Notes: generated by a model from the letters alone, not told the origin. A DNA stretch of 22,053 bases from CAYWBI01 sp964456445 (GCA_964456445.1 CAYWBI010000050.1:1-22053); one strand, 5' to 3'; shown: positions 7,715-16,497, counted from the stretch's first letter. Made by a program: numbers and translations.

Positions 7715-9559
7715 ATGTTAGAAGATGTGAACGTCAAAACAGCGCCCCTGGCAAAAAACAAGCCAGGGAAACATGGTACGCAATCCGGGATTGACGCCTC
7801 TCACTCCGCTGTGAAGGAAGATCCATCATCTAAAAAACAAAATACAAAAATTGCCATTAGTTTTGGCGATAAGGGGATTTCTTTTTATAATCCACTAACT
7901 CTTCTGCAAAAATTGACTGCCCACTCTTTTATTTCTATAGATATCGATACCGATAAAATCCGTTATGTTGCCGGCCAGAAAGCAGGAAACGTATTTTCCA
8001 TTCAGGAACATGGAGCGCTTTTTTTGCCGGAGGCAGATAGCGATCCCCTTAAGTCTGTAAAGATATCATTAGATAATATCCAGGCCAATGTGCATAAATC
8101 CGGGCACAAAATACATGCTTGTATTTATAGCCCGGATGTTACAGTCCGTCCGGTCATCCTTCCGAAAATGCGAAAAGGCAGGGATTTGGACAATGCAATA
8201 TTCTTCAAGATACAAGCCGAGCTGACCGGTTTTAATGAGAAAAGCACCTGGCATTATAAGATAATTGATGAGTTTTTAAAAGAGGGTATAAAGTATTATA
8301 AAGTTATCGTTCTTGTTGTGCCCGGGGATGTGATCGGCTCTTATCTTGAAATATTTGAAAGCTCGGGCCTGACGCCGGAAACCCTTACGGTTCGGCCGAT
8401 TGCGATTAACCATGCCTTTAACAAATTGATTGATAATAGCGGTGCGGATGTTCTTGTCGATATTTCCTATGGTCTTACCCATATAAATTTCATACGAAAT
8501 GGCGCCCTGGAATACACACGTACCGTAGCCACAGGAGCTTCAAATTTAGAAGTGGCTGTACGGGGGAAAAAAGGAAAAATACTTGCTGCGGAATCGCTTG
8601 TTTTAAAGGAAGAAGATGGCTTGTCAAAAGAGGGGGCTTTACGGCCGGAATTATTGCGCAAGGCTTTGGGAGCCCGTTTAAATGCGCTGGAAACCCATCA
8701 GAACCCGGTATTGCGCCTTTTTAAAAATGAGTTGCAAAACTCGTTGGATTATTTTAATTCGCTGGATAAAGACGTAAGGGTTAAAAGAGTGTTTTTGACA
8801 GGATATGGCATTCAGAAGGAGAGTCTGGTCTCATTTTTAAAAAATACACTTACGCTCCCTGTTTTTATCCTTACACCTAAAATTGAAGATAGCAACTTCC
8901 TTTCACAGGGTGAATATCTTACACCAATCGGCGCGAGTATTGAGAGTAACGATCCTTTTAATCTTGTGCCAGATGACTTTCGTTCCAATTTGTTATTTAA
9001 ACGTTTAAATTATGCAGCTGCCATAATGGCCCTGTTCATCGCCTTTGGTTTGTATAATTACAACCATGTCCTGGATTTAACAATAAATGCCCTGCGTAGC
9101 CAGGTACAATATCGTACCCAACAGTATAAGGTTTTGAACCCTATTGAGGCAGAGTATATAAAAGGCCAGGAAGAAATTAATAAAAACGATCTTGAAATTT
9201 CAAAATTAAAAAAACAAATACATGCCGGCTCCCCAATTACAAATTTGATGAGGTTATTTAGCAATGAAACACCCGATCAGATTCAATTGCGGGCCATAAA
9301 TCTCAATCGTATCAGCCCCGTGCAATTGAAAAACCGTATAAATTCAAGCGGAACCCCAGCGAAAACAATTAAGGATAATTCCTTTATTGTCCGTGTGTCC
9401 GGCGAGGTAGGCGGTGATTATTTAATGAGTGATGTAATCCTGATAAACTATATGGACCGGTTACGCAACCTTGGATATTTTAATAATATTGAGGTAAGCG
9501 ATAAACTTAAAAAGAATCACGAACATAAGATGTTGTTTGAATTTAAAGCTATTTTATAG
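7715..9559 (+). CDS. PilM-PilN fusion (MshI-like) pilus assembly protein
   Basis: 614 residues joining two proteins that are usually separate. Residues 1-65 are a polar N-terminal extension. Residues 70-410 form an actin-like (ASKHA/PilM) domain. It starts with the FISIDIDTDKIRYV strand and ends with an LTGYG...PIGASI pattern. Residues 415-430 (FNLVPDDFR) match the PilN N-terminal signature (INLLP-R) that normally contacts PilM. A single membrane helix (431-449) and a periplasmic PilN-like part with a coiled coil (about 455-503) follow. In T4P, PilM sits in the cytoplasm and PilN spans the inner membrane; here they are one polypeptide, as in MshI-type proteins. It lies directly upstream of pilO. 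Confidence 0.85.
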   Translation: MLEDVNVKTAPLAKNKPGKHGTQSGIDASHSAVKEDPSSKKQNTKIAISFGDKGISFYNPLTLLQKLTAHSFISIDIDTDKIRYVAGQKAGNVFSIQEHGALFLPEADSDPLKSVKISLDNIQANVHKSGHKIHACIYSPDVTVRPVILPKMRKGRDLDNAIFFKIQAELTGFNEKSTWHYKIIDEFLKEGIKYYKVIVLVVPGDVIGSYLEIFESSGLTPETLTVRPIAINHAFNKLIDNSGADVLVDISYGLTHINFIRNGALEYTRTVATGASNLEVAVRGKKGKILAAESLVLKEEDGLSKEGALRPELLRKALGARLNALETHQNPVLRLFKNELQNSLDYFNSLDKDVRVKRVFLTGYGIQKESLVSFLKNTLTLPVFILTPKIEDSNFLSQGEYLTPIGASIESNDPFNLVPDDFRSNLLFKRLNYAAAIMALFIAFGLYNYNHVLDLTINALRSQVQYRTQQYKVLNPIEAEYIKGQEEINKNDLEISKLKKQIHAGSPITNLMRLFSNETPDQIQLRAINLNRISPVQLKNRINSSGTPAKTIKDNSFIVRVSGEVGGDYLMSDVILINYMDRLRNLGYFNNIEVSDKLKKNHEHKMLFEFKAIL

Positions 9560-9567
9560 GGAAAAAA

Positions 9568-10131
9568 ATGCGCGCTAAAAATCTATTTATACTGTTAAGT
9601 GTTTTTATTATAGTCTCGACGGCCGGTTTTGTCATGGCCATAATGAGTCCAAAAATGGCAAAAATCGATAAGCTGGAAACAGATTTAAAAGTCACAACCG
9701 ATAAATTCCAAAATGCCACTAATGCAAAAAATGATGTAGAACATGTGAGAGGGCGGCTTAAGGAAACCGAACTAGAGTTGGCTACAATAAAAGCGCACTT
9801 TATAGAACGGAAACAATTACGTGAAGTGACGGAAAAAATTAAAACCCAGACAAAGAAATATAGCCTGTCCTTTGATGAATTTACCCCAATTTTTAAAGCC
9901 TATAGCCAAAACCAATCAAATGGGAATGTAAAGGCATTGCCCTTCTCCATTGCTGTATCCGGCAGTTATATTATGATTGGCAAGTTCCTGGATTCATGGT
10001 CAGAATTACCCTTTTATATGTACCCGGACGAGCTGTATCTGTCACAAGGCAATGGTCGCTCAAATGTTTTAAAAGCCAATATATCCGGTCGATTGTATGT
10101 CTGGTCAAAGGAAAAACAAAATGGAAATTAA
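9568..10131 (+). CDS. pilO: PilO/MshJ-like inner-membrane alignment protein
   Basis: 187 residues: a short cytoplasmic N-terminus, one membrane helix (about 6-26), a coiled coil (about 30-90) and a small alpha/beta periplasmic domain. This architecture and the position right after the PilN part identify PilO, which pairs with PilN to connect the inner-membrane motor to PilP and the secretin. Sequence motifs are weak, as is usual for the family. AGGGA at 9558-9562 overlaps the previous stop and sits five bases before the ATG. Confidence 0.8.
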   Translation: MRAKNLFILLSVFIIVSTAGFVMAIMSPKMAKIDKLETDLKVTTDKFQNATNAKNDVEHVRGRLKETELELATIKAHFIERKQLREVTEKIKTQTKKYSLSFDEFTPIFKAYSQNQSNGNVKALPFSIAVSGSYIMIGKFLDSWSELPFYMYPDELYLSQGNGRSNVLKANISGRLYVWSKEKQNGN

Positions 10132-10591
10132 TGCACGTGAAAAAAAATTATTAATTGCACTTGGCGTGATCGTTTTTGTTTTCGGAATAGATTTTATCAT
10201 GAACAGTGATGATTATATCGGCTTTTACAGTCATTCTGAAAAACAAGAAGCGGGGATCAAAAAGCAAAAAGCCACGATCCCCGTAAAAGGCTTGCCCGCC
10301 AACAAGACATCTGAAAAAGCAATTGCATCACTCAAGGAGTGGGGACGTGATCCATTCCGCGATAAACTAGCCAGGGTATTTGTAAAAAAGAAACGGTTAC
10401 CCCGGAAAGTCCGGGATGTAAAATTGGAATTAAAAGCAATAAGTGTAGCGCAAAACCTGACCGTGGCCATGATAAACAGCAAAGTCGTGGCAAACGGGGA
10501 CGAGATAGCAGGCTATATCGTAAAAGATATTTCTTCCAAAGAAGTTATATTGGAAAAAAATGGTGCACAAACAATTTTAAAGCTGCCATAA
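10121..10591 (+). CDS. pilP: PilP/MshK/GspC-like periplasmic linker protein
   Basis: 156 residues. One N-terminal membrane helix (about 9-27), a flexible Lys-rich linker (about 40-70), the WGRDPF motif at 74-79 and a small beta-domain at 100-156 are the layout of GspC HR/PilP/MshK proteins. PilP is usually a lipoprotein; this one has a membrane helix and no lipobox, closer to GspC/MshK. It should bridge PilN/PilO to the secretin. I choose the ATG at 10121, with AAGGA at 10108-10112, over an upstream in-frame ATG at 10097 that would lie deep in pilO and has no ribosome site. The genes overlap by 11 bases. Confidence 0.8.
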   Translation: MEINAREKKLLIALGVIVFVFGIDFIMNSDDYIGFYSHSEKQEAGIKKQKATIPVKGLPANKTSEKAIASLKEWGRDPFRDKLARVFVKKKRLPRKVRDVKLELKAISVAQNLTVAMINSKVVANGDEIAGYIVKDISSKEVILEKNGAQTILKLP

Positions 10592-10598
10592 GGGGGAG
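10592..10598 (+). promoter_or_regulatory. Shine-Dalgarno site that fixes the secretin start
   Basis: GGGGGAG begins right after the pilP stop and lies six bases before the ATG at 10605. It therefore favours that ATG over the TTG at 10602. Confidence 0.6.
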
Positions 10599-10604
10599 CC
10601 TTTG

Positions 10605-11894
10605 ATGAAAAAGTTAACTGTTATTGTATTATTGCTATGTCAGCTAAGTTTCGCCACGGATATACAAGAGAAATTGCAACAAATAGTTTCACCAATGTTT
10701 AACGGCGCTTCCATTACGGAGGTGTTAAAATTATTTGCCCGTCAAAATGGTCTAAATCTTGTTGTGGGCGGTGAGGTTAAAGGGCGGGTCAGTGTTCAAT
10801 TAACAAATGTAACTTTGGCAGACGCCTTAAACAGCATATTGAAATCCATGGGCTATCATTATGTAATTGATCATGATGTTATAATCGTAAAGGCATTTAA
10901 AAGTGAAATGAACGGAGAAAGGGTCACGCGGATTTTTCAGCTTAAATATCTAAATGCCTTTTTCCTGATGAATACGGTTACGCCACTCTTGTCTGAAAAA
11001 GGTAAAATCGTGCCTCTAATACCTGAACAGGGTGAAACCGAAAAAGATTTACGTTCCAGTATTTTATTGGTAACCGATTTATGGGAAAATATAAAACAAA
11101 TTGAAACGGTAATAAATAAATTAGATGTGATTCAACAGCAGGTCCAAATTGAGGTACGCCTGATTGAAACTTTGGTTGGCACCCAGGAGCAATACGGGCT
11201 TAACCTACCCAAAAAAATTGGTGTATCCATAGACGGTGCAGAGACAACGGCGCCAATAAGTACATCAGCGAATAACAATTCCGCCCCCCGTTTGTTATCG
11301 GCCTGGTATAAACTGCCAAATGGAGCAAGCAACCTGAACCTTGGAATTTTAACCGTTGATCAATTGTCCGCATCGTTGGATATGCTGGCCAGGGATAATG
11401 GTTCCCGCTTGGTATCGAACCCGCGGGTAGTTGTTCTGAACAACCACCGGGCGCATGTAAAAATTGGGACTACCGTTCCCATCCCGGAGGTTTCCCGCGG
11501 GATTGGCGGTGATCTGATTTCTTATAAAGAAAAAGAAGTGAATATAGATCTTGAAGTGGTGCCACAGGTAAACGGAAACAATTTTATCACACTTGATGTC
11601 CACCCAATCCTCGAAGAAATTATTGGTTATACCGGTTCCGCCGACGCCCCTCAGCCCATAACATCAAAAAGGGAAGTAAATACAACGGTTACCGTTGAAA
11701 ATGAACAAACCTTGGTCTTAGGTGGGCTGATAAAAGAGACGCGTACAAAAACAACGGAAAAAGTCTGGCTCTTGGGGGACATTCCCATTTTGGGTTATTT
11801 ATTTCAGAATACAATAACAAAAAAGGAACAATCGGATTTATATATTTTTATCACACCTAAAATCATCCAATACAAAGGGACGGTGAAAAAATAA
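10605..11894 (+). CDS. pilQ: Short type IV pilus secretin (PilQ/MshL)
   Basis: Outer-membrane channel for the pilus. 429 residues, well below typical PilQ (about 700) or MshL (about 550). Signal peptide 1-17 (cleavage near SFA-TD). An STN/N0-like domain lies at about 24-97, one N1-type domain at about 106-175, and the secretin barrel domain from about 178 to 422. The barrel has the characteristic segments VQIEVRLIET, RLVSNPRVVVLNN, the ENEQTLVLGGLI lip region and GDIPILGYLF before ITPKI. There are no AMIN domains, so peptidoglycan anchoring must come from elsewhere. The stop overlaps the pilT start (TAATG). Confidence 0.95.
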   Translation: MKKLTVIVLLLCQLSFATDIQEKLQQIVSPMFNGASITEVLKLFARQNGLNLVVGGEVKGRVSVQLTNVTLADALNSILKSMGYHYVIDHDVIIVKAFKSEMNGERVTRIFQLKYLNAFFLMNTVTPLLSEKGKIVPLIPEQGETEKDLRSSILLVTDLWENIKQIETVINKLDVIQQQVQIEVRLIETLVGTQEQYGLNLPKKIGVSIDGAETTAPISTSANNNSAPRLLSAWYKLPNGASNLNLGILTVDQLSASLDMLARDNGSRLVSNPRVVVLNNHRAHVKIGTTVPIPEVSRGIGGDLISYKEKEVNIDLEVVPQVNGNNFITLDVHPILEEIIGYTGSADAPQPITSKREVNTTVTVENEQTLVLGGLIKETRTKTTEKVWLLGDIPILGYLFQNTITKKEQSDLYIFITPKIIQYKGTVKK

Positions 11895-12934
11895 TGGCAA
11901 CCCCGGTCCAAAAAATATTTAGTGAAACGATTAAATTAGCGATAAAAAACGATGCATCGGATATCCATTTTAGCAGTGGTAAGCCGCCCGTTTTAAGGAT
12001 ATTGGGAGAGTTAAGGCAAATAGATACCATGGCCATGGACCATGAATCATTATCCGCCTTATTTATGGGTATGATCAATGAAACACAGCAGGCCTATTTT
12101 CACAAACATAAGACAATCGATTTTGCAATAAATTTTGAGAACCTTTCCAGGTTCAGGGTAAACCTTTTTCAGCAAATGAATGGCATAAGCGCCGCATTCA
12201 GGTTAGTGAACAATGAAATCCGATCCCTGCAACAACTGCGCATGCCCAAAATATTAACCAATTTGATTCAAAACAAAAAAGGCCTGATCCTTGTTACGGG
12301 GCCAACCGGCTCCGGTAAATCCACAACGTTGGCTGCCATGGTTCATGAAATAAATCTGAATGACCGCGAACATATTATAACTATCGAGGACCCGATTGAA
12401 TATGTCCATCAGGCGCATAACAGCCTGATACATCAACGTGAAATCGGATTGCATACCAATGGCTTCTCTTCGGCCTTGCGTAGCGCCCTGCGGGAAGACC
12501 CCGATGTAATCCTGGTTGGGGAGATGCGCGATACGGATACCATATCGAATGCCTTAAGGGCAGCGGAAACCGGGCATCTTGTTTTTTCAACCCTCCACAC
12601 CAATTCCGCAGCCGATACGATTGACCGTATTATTAATGTTTTTCCCGTGGAAAACCATCAACAGGTCCGGCAATTGCTGTCCAGCACCCTAATCGCCGTT
12701 ATTTCACAACGGTTGGTTCCCCGTGCCCTGGAAAAAGACCGGGTTGCTATTCTTGAAATACTGATAACAACGCCGGCAGTAAAAAATTTAATCCGTGAAG
12801 GAAAAACACATCAGATTGATTCTGCTATTCAAACCGGGGCAGAATGGGGAATGCAAAGTTTTGAGCGCAGTTTGCTGGATTTAAAGCAAAATAATGTTGT
12901 GTCGCCTCAACTTGGAGTAAACGATTATGTATAA
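11894..12934 (+). CDS. pilT: Pilus retraction ATPase PilT
   Basis: Hexameric cytoplasmic motor that depolymerises the pilus and so gives twitching or uptake force. It is 346 residues, normal for PilT. An ASDIHFSSGKPP N-terminal segment precedes Walker A GPTGSGKST at 136-144. ILVGEMRD (206-213) and the His box STLHTN (232-237) follow. The retraction signature is read here as PAVKNLIRE (294-302; consensus AIRNLIRE). The zinc tetracysteine of PilB is absent, as expected. It overlaps pilQ by one base and the following lipoprotein gene by eight. Its presence favours a dynamic pilus over a secretion pseudopilus. Confidence 0.95.
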   Translation: MATPVQKIFSETIKLAIKNDASDIHFSSGKPPVLRILGELRQIDTMAMDHESLSALFMGMINETQQAYFHKHKTIDFAINFENLSRFRVNLFQQMNGISAAFRLVNNEIRSLQQLRMPKILTNLIQNKKGLILVTGPTGSGKSTTLAAMVHEINLNDREHIITIEDPIEYVHQAHNSLIHQREIGLHTNGFSSALRSALREDPDVILVGEMRDTDTISNALRAAETGHLVFSTLHTNSAADTIDRIINVFPVENHQQVRQLLSSTLIAVISQRLVPRALEKDRVAILEILITTPAVKNLIREGKTHQIDSAIQTGAEWGMQSFERSLLDLKQNNVVSPQLGVNDYV

Positions 12935-14336
12935 AGTAAATTTTTGGATAGTTTCAGCAATTCTTTTTATAACATCGATCTTAACAGGTTGTAGCAACAC
13001 AACCGATACGGCAAATCTGGCGACCGTTACGGGATTTGTTTATTATTATGACAGCGCAAAAAATTTGACGCCTTTAGCTGGCGCCTTAATTACCTCGGTC
13101 GATGTTTATCAGCAAACAGTCACGGCAACGGACGGAAGTTATAGTTTTGCTTTAGATATTACAAATGATCAGGAAATATCCTTTCAGGCCAGCAAAGCGG
13201 GATTTTATTCGATTGATTTCAAAACACCTGCAAAAAAAGGGCAGCAATTCCGGGCGCCGGATATAACCATGACTGCCCAAAATAGCGACTCCGGTGCTAC
13301 GAGTAGCGGGGGTGCAAGCGGTGATGCCGCCCATATTACCATTTTGCCAAATCAACCCGGTCATATCTATGTGTATGCATCCGGTCTGCGGGAAAGTGCC
13401 CCCATAAATTTTATGGTTACGGATGCCAGGGGAAATTTACTTGATAATGAGCATAAAATAAAAGTTTATTTCAAAATTTTAAATGGCCCGAATGGCGGAG
13501 AATATTTATATCCGGACACCATGACAACGGTTAACGGTCTTGTAAGCACAACGTTGAACAGCGGATTAAAAGCTGGAGCGGTCCAGTTGGAAGTATATTT
13601 TTCCATCAATGATCAGATTGTACATGCTACACCGGTACGGTTTTCTATTTATGGCGGTTTGCCGGATGCATCACACTTTAGTGTGAGCGCGGAAAAGATC
13701 AATATTGCCGGTCAGGTACATTTTGGCATCGTTGACAATATCGTTGCTTTTGTGGGAGACAAATACAGTAATCCCGTAGCGCCCGGGACGGTAGTCTATT
13801 TTTCATCCAATCTTGGAATAATTGACGGTTCTGCCTTAACCGATGAAATGGGCCGGGCAACAGTACCGTTTATGACCGCGGCACCCTTGCCTTCGGACCC
13901 GGCCAGCAACTCGCTTGCCACAATCACGACAAGCACTTATGGAGATACGACAAATGCACAAGCCCTGACCGCCAATGTGGATGTGTTGCTGAGTTCGGTA
14001 ACCGGGGCGATTCAGGTAACGCCAAACGCGTTCCAATATGACAGCCTGAACACAGCGCTGTCCTTTAACTATAATGTTTCCGATGTCTATGGGAATCCGC
14101 TGGTGGCAGCTTCCAGAATAACCGTGGAAGCAACCGATGGAACGCTTTATGGGGACACGGATTTTAAATTATTGGATTCGCGGTCAACGGGTAATGGAAC
14201 GACGGATTTCAGTTTCTCATGGGCGCCTGGCGATAGCTTGGCCGCGCCGCAGGTGTATATTAGTATAAAGGTCATCAGCCCTGCGACAGGAAATGGCAAT
14301 CGATCGATTCAGATCCTTGGAACAAAGAAAGAGTAA
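12927..14336 (+). CDS. Outer-membrane lipoprotein with carboxypeptidase-regulatory-like and Big/Ig-like domains
   Basis: 469 residues. A lipoprotein signal ends in the lipobox L19-T-G-C22, and Ser at +2 suggests outer-membrane sorting. Residues 33-115 resemble a carboxypeptidase-regulatory-like beta sandwich (TGFVYY... ATDGSYSF). A Ser/Gly linker (118-133) follows. Two or three bacterial Ig-like (Big_1/invasin type) modules come next, at about 138-240, 258-350 and 358-465, with repeated patterns of V-x-D-x-x-G/S-N-P/L followed by a G-x-A/V-x-x-x strand. No enzyme motif is seen. The start codon lies inside pilT with GGAG at 12914-12917, so it is co-translated with the pilus genes. It may stabilise or decorate the pilus exit, or act as an adhesin; that role is inferred from context only. 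Confidence 0.85.
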   Translation: MYKVNFWIVSAILFITSILTGCSNTTDTANLATVTGFVYYYDSAKNLTPLAGALITSVDVYQQTVTATDGSYSFALDITNDQEISFQASKAGFYSIDFKTPAKKGQQFRAPDITMTAQNSDSGATSSGGASGDAAHITILPNQPGHIYVYASGLRESAPINFMVTDARGNLLDNEHKIKVYFKILNGPNGGEYLYPDTMTTVNGLVSTTLNSGLKAGAVQLEVYFSINDQIVHATPVRFSIYGGLPDASHFSVSAEKINIAGQVHFGIVDNIVAFVGDKYSNPVAPGTVVYFSSNLGIIDGSALTDEMGRATVPFMTAAPLPSDPASNSLATITTSTYGDTTNAQALTANVDVLLSSVTGAIQVTPNAFQYDSLNTALSFNYNVSDVYGNPLVAASRITVEATDGTLYGDTDFKLLDSRSTGNGTTDFSFSWAPGDSLAAPQVYISIKVISPATGNGNRSIQILGTKKE

Positions 14337-14352
14337 ATAGTGAACGCTTCAT

Positions 14353-14577
14353 CTAAAAAGTGTTGTATCCAAGTACAATGAAACGGTCCTGGTCTCGTTT
14401 TAAAACATACAGAATGGGTACTTGACTGTTCATATGCACTTGCAGCCAATAAGCCAGGGCGCTCCAAAGCCATATCCGGGATGTCACTTCGACCTGCCGC
14501 CCATATTCATGACTATGGAGTTGATGGTTGCCCTCCATAAACCGGTAAACCTTATGATAGAAAGATATCTGTTTCAA
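14353..14577 (-). CDS. Doubtful 74-codon reading frame after the permease gene
   Basis: A frame with a TTG start that overlaps the permease stop (TTGA) and ends near the convergent pilus operon. The product is rich in His, Trp and Tyr, has no signal or recognised motif, and matches no family I know. An internal ATG (14538) has AAGG about 11 bases upstream. It could be a small translationally coupled protein, a gene remnant, or chance. I include it because it fills most of the gap between the two operons. Confidence 0.25.
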   Translation of the reverse strand: MKQISFYHKVYRFMEGNHQLHSHEYGRQVEVTSRIWLWSALAYWLQVHMNSQVPILYVLKRDQDRFIVLGYNTF

Positions 14578-16439
14578 CCGTTTTTAGTTTTTCTGCCAAA
14601 ATTGGGATCAAGCGGCACAATACGGATAATGGCAATGGCAGGTATGGTTGCCAGCATTACCCATATAAAAAAATGCTGATAACCGATGATATCCTGTAGC
14701 CAGCCGGAGAACATACCGGGGATCATCATCCCAAGCGCCATAAAGGCGGTGGTCAGGGCAAAGTGTGCCGTTTTGTGATCACCCTCCGATACATAGATCA
14801 TATAAAGCATATAAGCTGTAAAACCGAATCCATATCCAAATTGCTCAACCGCCACGGCGATATTTACCCATAGCAGACTATCGGCCTGGGTATATGCCAG
14901 CAGAACATAGACGATGTCCGGTAGGTTAATAGCAATGGCCATGGGCAACAGCCAGCGTTTTAAGCCGTCCCTTGCTGCTACAAAACCTCCAAGCACCCCC
15001 CCCAGCGTTAAGGAAAGCAAGCCCACTGTTCCATAAACAAATCCAACATCGCCGGTTGTCAGCGCCAGGCCGCCAACTTCCTGAGCATCGAGTAAAAACG
15101 GGGAGGCCAGTTTAACAATTTGCGATTCGGCAAAGCGGTACAGAAGCAAAAAAGCAAGGATACGCCCAATTTGTTTCTTTTTAAAAAACAGGGCAAAAGT
15201 TTTGAAAAAATCTTGTATAAAAACTTTAAAATTCGGGATTGTCTGTGTTTTGTCCTCATCCGGATAGGGCAGTGCAAAGCGATGATAGAGAGCGAAAATC
15301 AGAAACAGGGCGGCCAGGACGAAAAACGTACTGCTCCAGGCAAGAGTGATATTGCCGGATTGAGCTTTAAATACCGCGCTTGTTTTATACTTTAGTTTCG
15401 GATCGGTTTGTAACAAGGCCATTGCCGGCACGTTCCAATTGCCGTGGTCGAAAACAAATCGTCCCGGCCCTTTTAAACTGATATTTTTATCACCGTGCTC
15501 CCGGCCAAAATTTATAACAATGGTTTTATCCTTTTCGGGCGCCTGGGACAAACGAAAATATACAACGCCGTAGTTTCCGGCAAGATGATCCGCACGCCGG
15601 ACGGTTTTTACACCAAACCAGGATTTTAAAACGGATTCCAGCGGCGCTACAACCATACTTTGCCATAAAGAAGACCCGCCGTTTTTTTGACCGTTTGCTT
15701 TTTTCTGCGCCGCGGTTTGGGAAATATGGCCGTGGATGCTGTTCCAGTCCATGATTACTTTTTTTAGTGAATCGGCTTCGGTATCATTTATAGGCCGTGT
15801 GGCAATTTTGATTTGTGAAGGATAGGCAATGATTGCCTGACGGCTTATGGCCGGCAGTGGCGGCAGGGAATCAGGGTTTATAAAACGGCTGTCATGAAAT
15901 CCCGGTGCAGCCTGTACCTGCAATTGTATGCTTTCCAAACCACTGTTCTCTTCGATAAAACCGGCAAGAATAACCAGTAGTCCCTGACCGGTGATCATAG
16001 CAAAGCGGTAAAAGGTAGAACGGATGCCTACAAACCAGGCTTGATCGTGCGTGCTAAGCCCAAGCATATAAAATCCATCGGCGGAGATGTCATGCGTGGC
16101 CGATGAAAAGGCCAGCAACCAGAAAAAGGCCAGCGTATATTGAAAGAAGGGTTGCACCGGTATGGTAAAGGCTACGCCCGCCAGACCAGCGCCGATCAAT
16201 AATTGCATGGTTACAATCCACCAGCGCTTGGTTTTTAAAATATCGACAACCGGGCTCCACAAGGGTTTGATAACCCAGGGGAGATAAAGCCATGAAGTGT
16301 AAAGTGCGATATCGGTATTGGAAATCCCCAGACGTTTGTACATGATTACAGAAACCGTCATTACAACGATATAGGGCATCCCTTCCGCGTAGTAAAGCGA
16401 AGGTACCCAAATCCAGGGATTTTTCTTTTTTGCTGCCAT
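14574..16439 (-). CDS. AmpG-like MFS permease with a large periplasmic insertion
   Basis: 621 residues. Five membrane helices lie in residues 9-163 (near 9-34, 46-68, 73-94, 97-126 and 134-163), followed by a polar insert of about 200 residues (163-363). Helix 6 (about 364-388) and a Lys-rich cytoplasmic loop come next, then the C-terminal bundle (424-612). With the N-terminus inside, the insert is periplasmic. The N-terminal WVPSLYYAEGMPY and helix-4 SSATHDISADGFY resemble the AmpG (PAT) family, which imports GlcNAc-anhydroMurNAc muropeptides; AmpG itself lacks this insert. I choose the ATG at 16439 because GGAGA lies four bases upstream. A longer frame to 16574 would run into the spoIID gene and add a non-membrane tail. 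Neighbours (SpoIID, kinase, NamZ) support a cell-wall sugar substrate, but the exact cargo is inferred. Confidence 0.85.
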   Translation of the reverse strand: MAAKKKNPWIWVPSLYYAEGMPYIVVMTVSVIMYKRLGISNTDIALYTSWLYLPWVIKPLWSPVVDILKTKRWWIVTMQLLIGAGLAGVAFTIPVQPFFQYTLAFFWLLAFSSATHDISADGFYMLGLSTHDQAWFVGIRSTFYRFAMITGQGLLVILAGFIEENSGLESIQLQVQAAPGFHDSRFINPDSLPPLPAISRQAIIAYPSQIKIATRPINDTEADSLKKVIMDWNSIHGHISQTAAQKKANGQKNGGSSLWQSMVVAPLESVLKSWFGVKTVRRADHLAGNYGVVYFRLSQAPEKDKTIVINFGREHGDKNISLKGPGRFVFDHGNWNVPAMALLQTDPKLKYKTSAVFKAQSGNITLAWSSTFFVLAALFLIFALYHRFALPYPDEDKTQTIPNFKVFIQDFFKTFALFFKKKQIGRILAFLLLYRFAESQIVKLASPFLLDAQEVGGLALTTGDVGFVYGTVGLLSLTLGGVLGGFVAARDGLKRWLLPMAIAINLPDIVYVLLAYTQADSLLWVNIAVAVEQFGYGFGFTAYMLYMIYVSEGDHKTAHFALTTAFMALGMMIPGMFSGWLQDIIGYQHFFIWVMLATIPAIAIIRIVPLDPNFGRKTKNG

Positions 16440-16443
16440 GCAT

Positions 16444-16448
16444 TCTCC
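16444..16448 (-). promoter_or_regulatory. Shine-Dalgarno site that fixes the permease start
   Basis: On the minus strand GGAGA precedes the ATG at 16439 by four bases, deciding between this start and longer in-frame options. Confidence 0.5.
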
Positions 16449-16476
16449 GTGGCTATAATATGAGGTGTCGTAGGAA

Positions 16477-16497
16477 AGATTGCGAAATTTACAATCT
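16477..16497 (-). other. Small hairpin between spoIID and permease genes
   Basis: On the minus strand AGATTG and CAATCT form a six-base stem with a nine-base loop in the 67-base gap. Only TTTCC follows, so it is a weak terminator at best; it may be an mRNA processing or stability element. Confidence 0.25.

Noticed and set aside
14381..14401. Bidirectional terminator between the convergent operons (AAACG ... CGTTT)
   Set aside because: Only five pairs with a ten-base loop and a short T-run; too weak to call.
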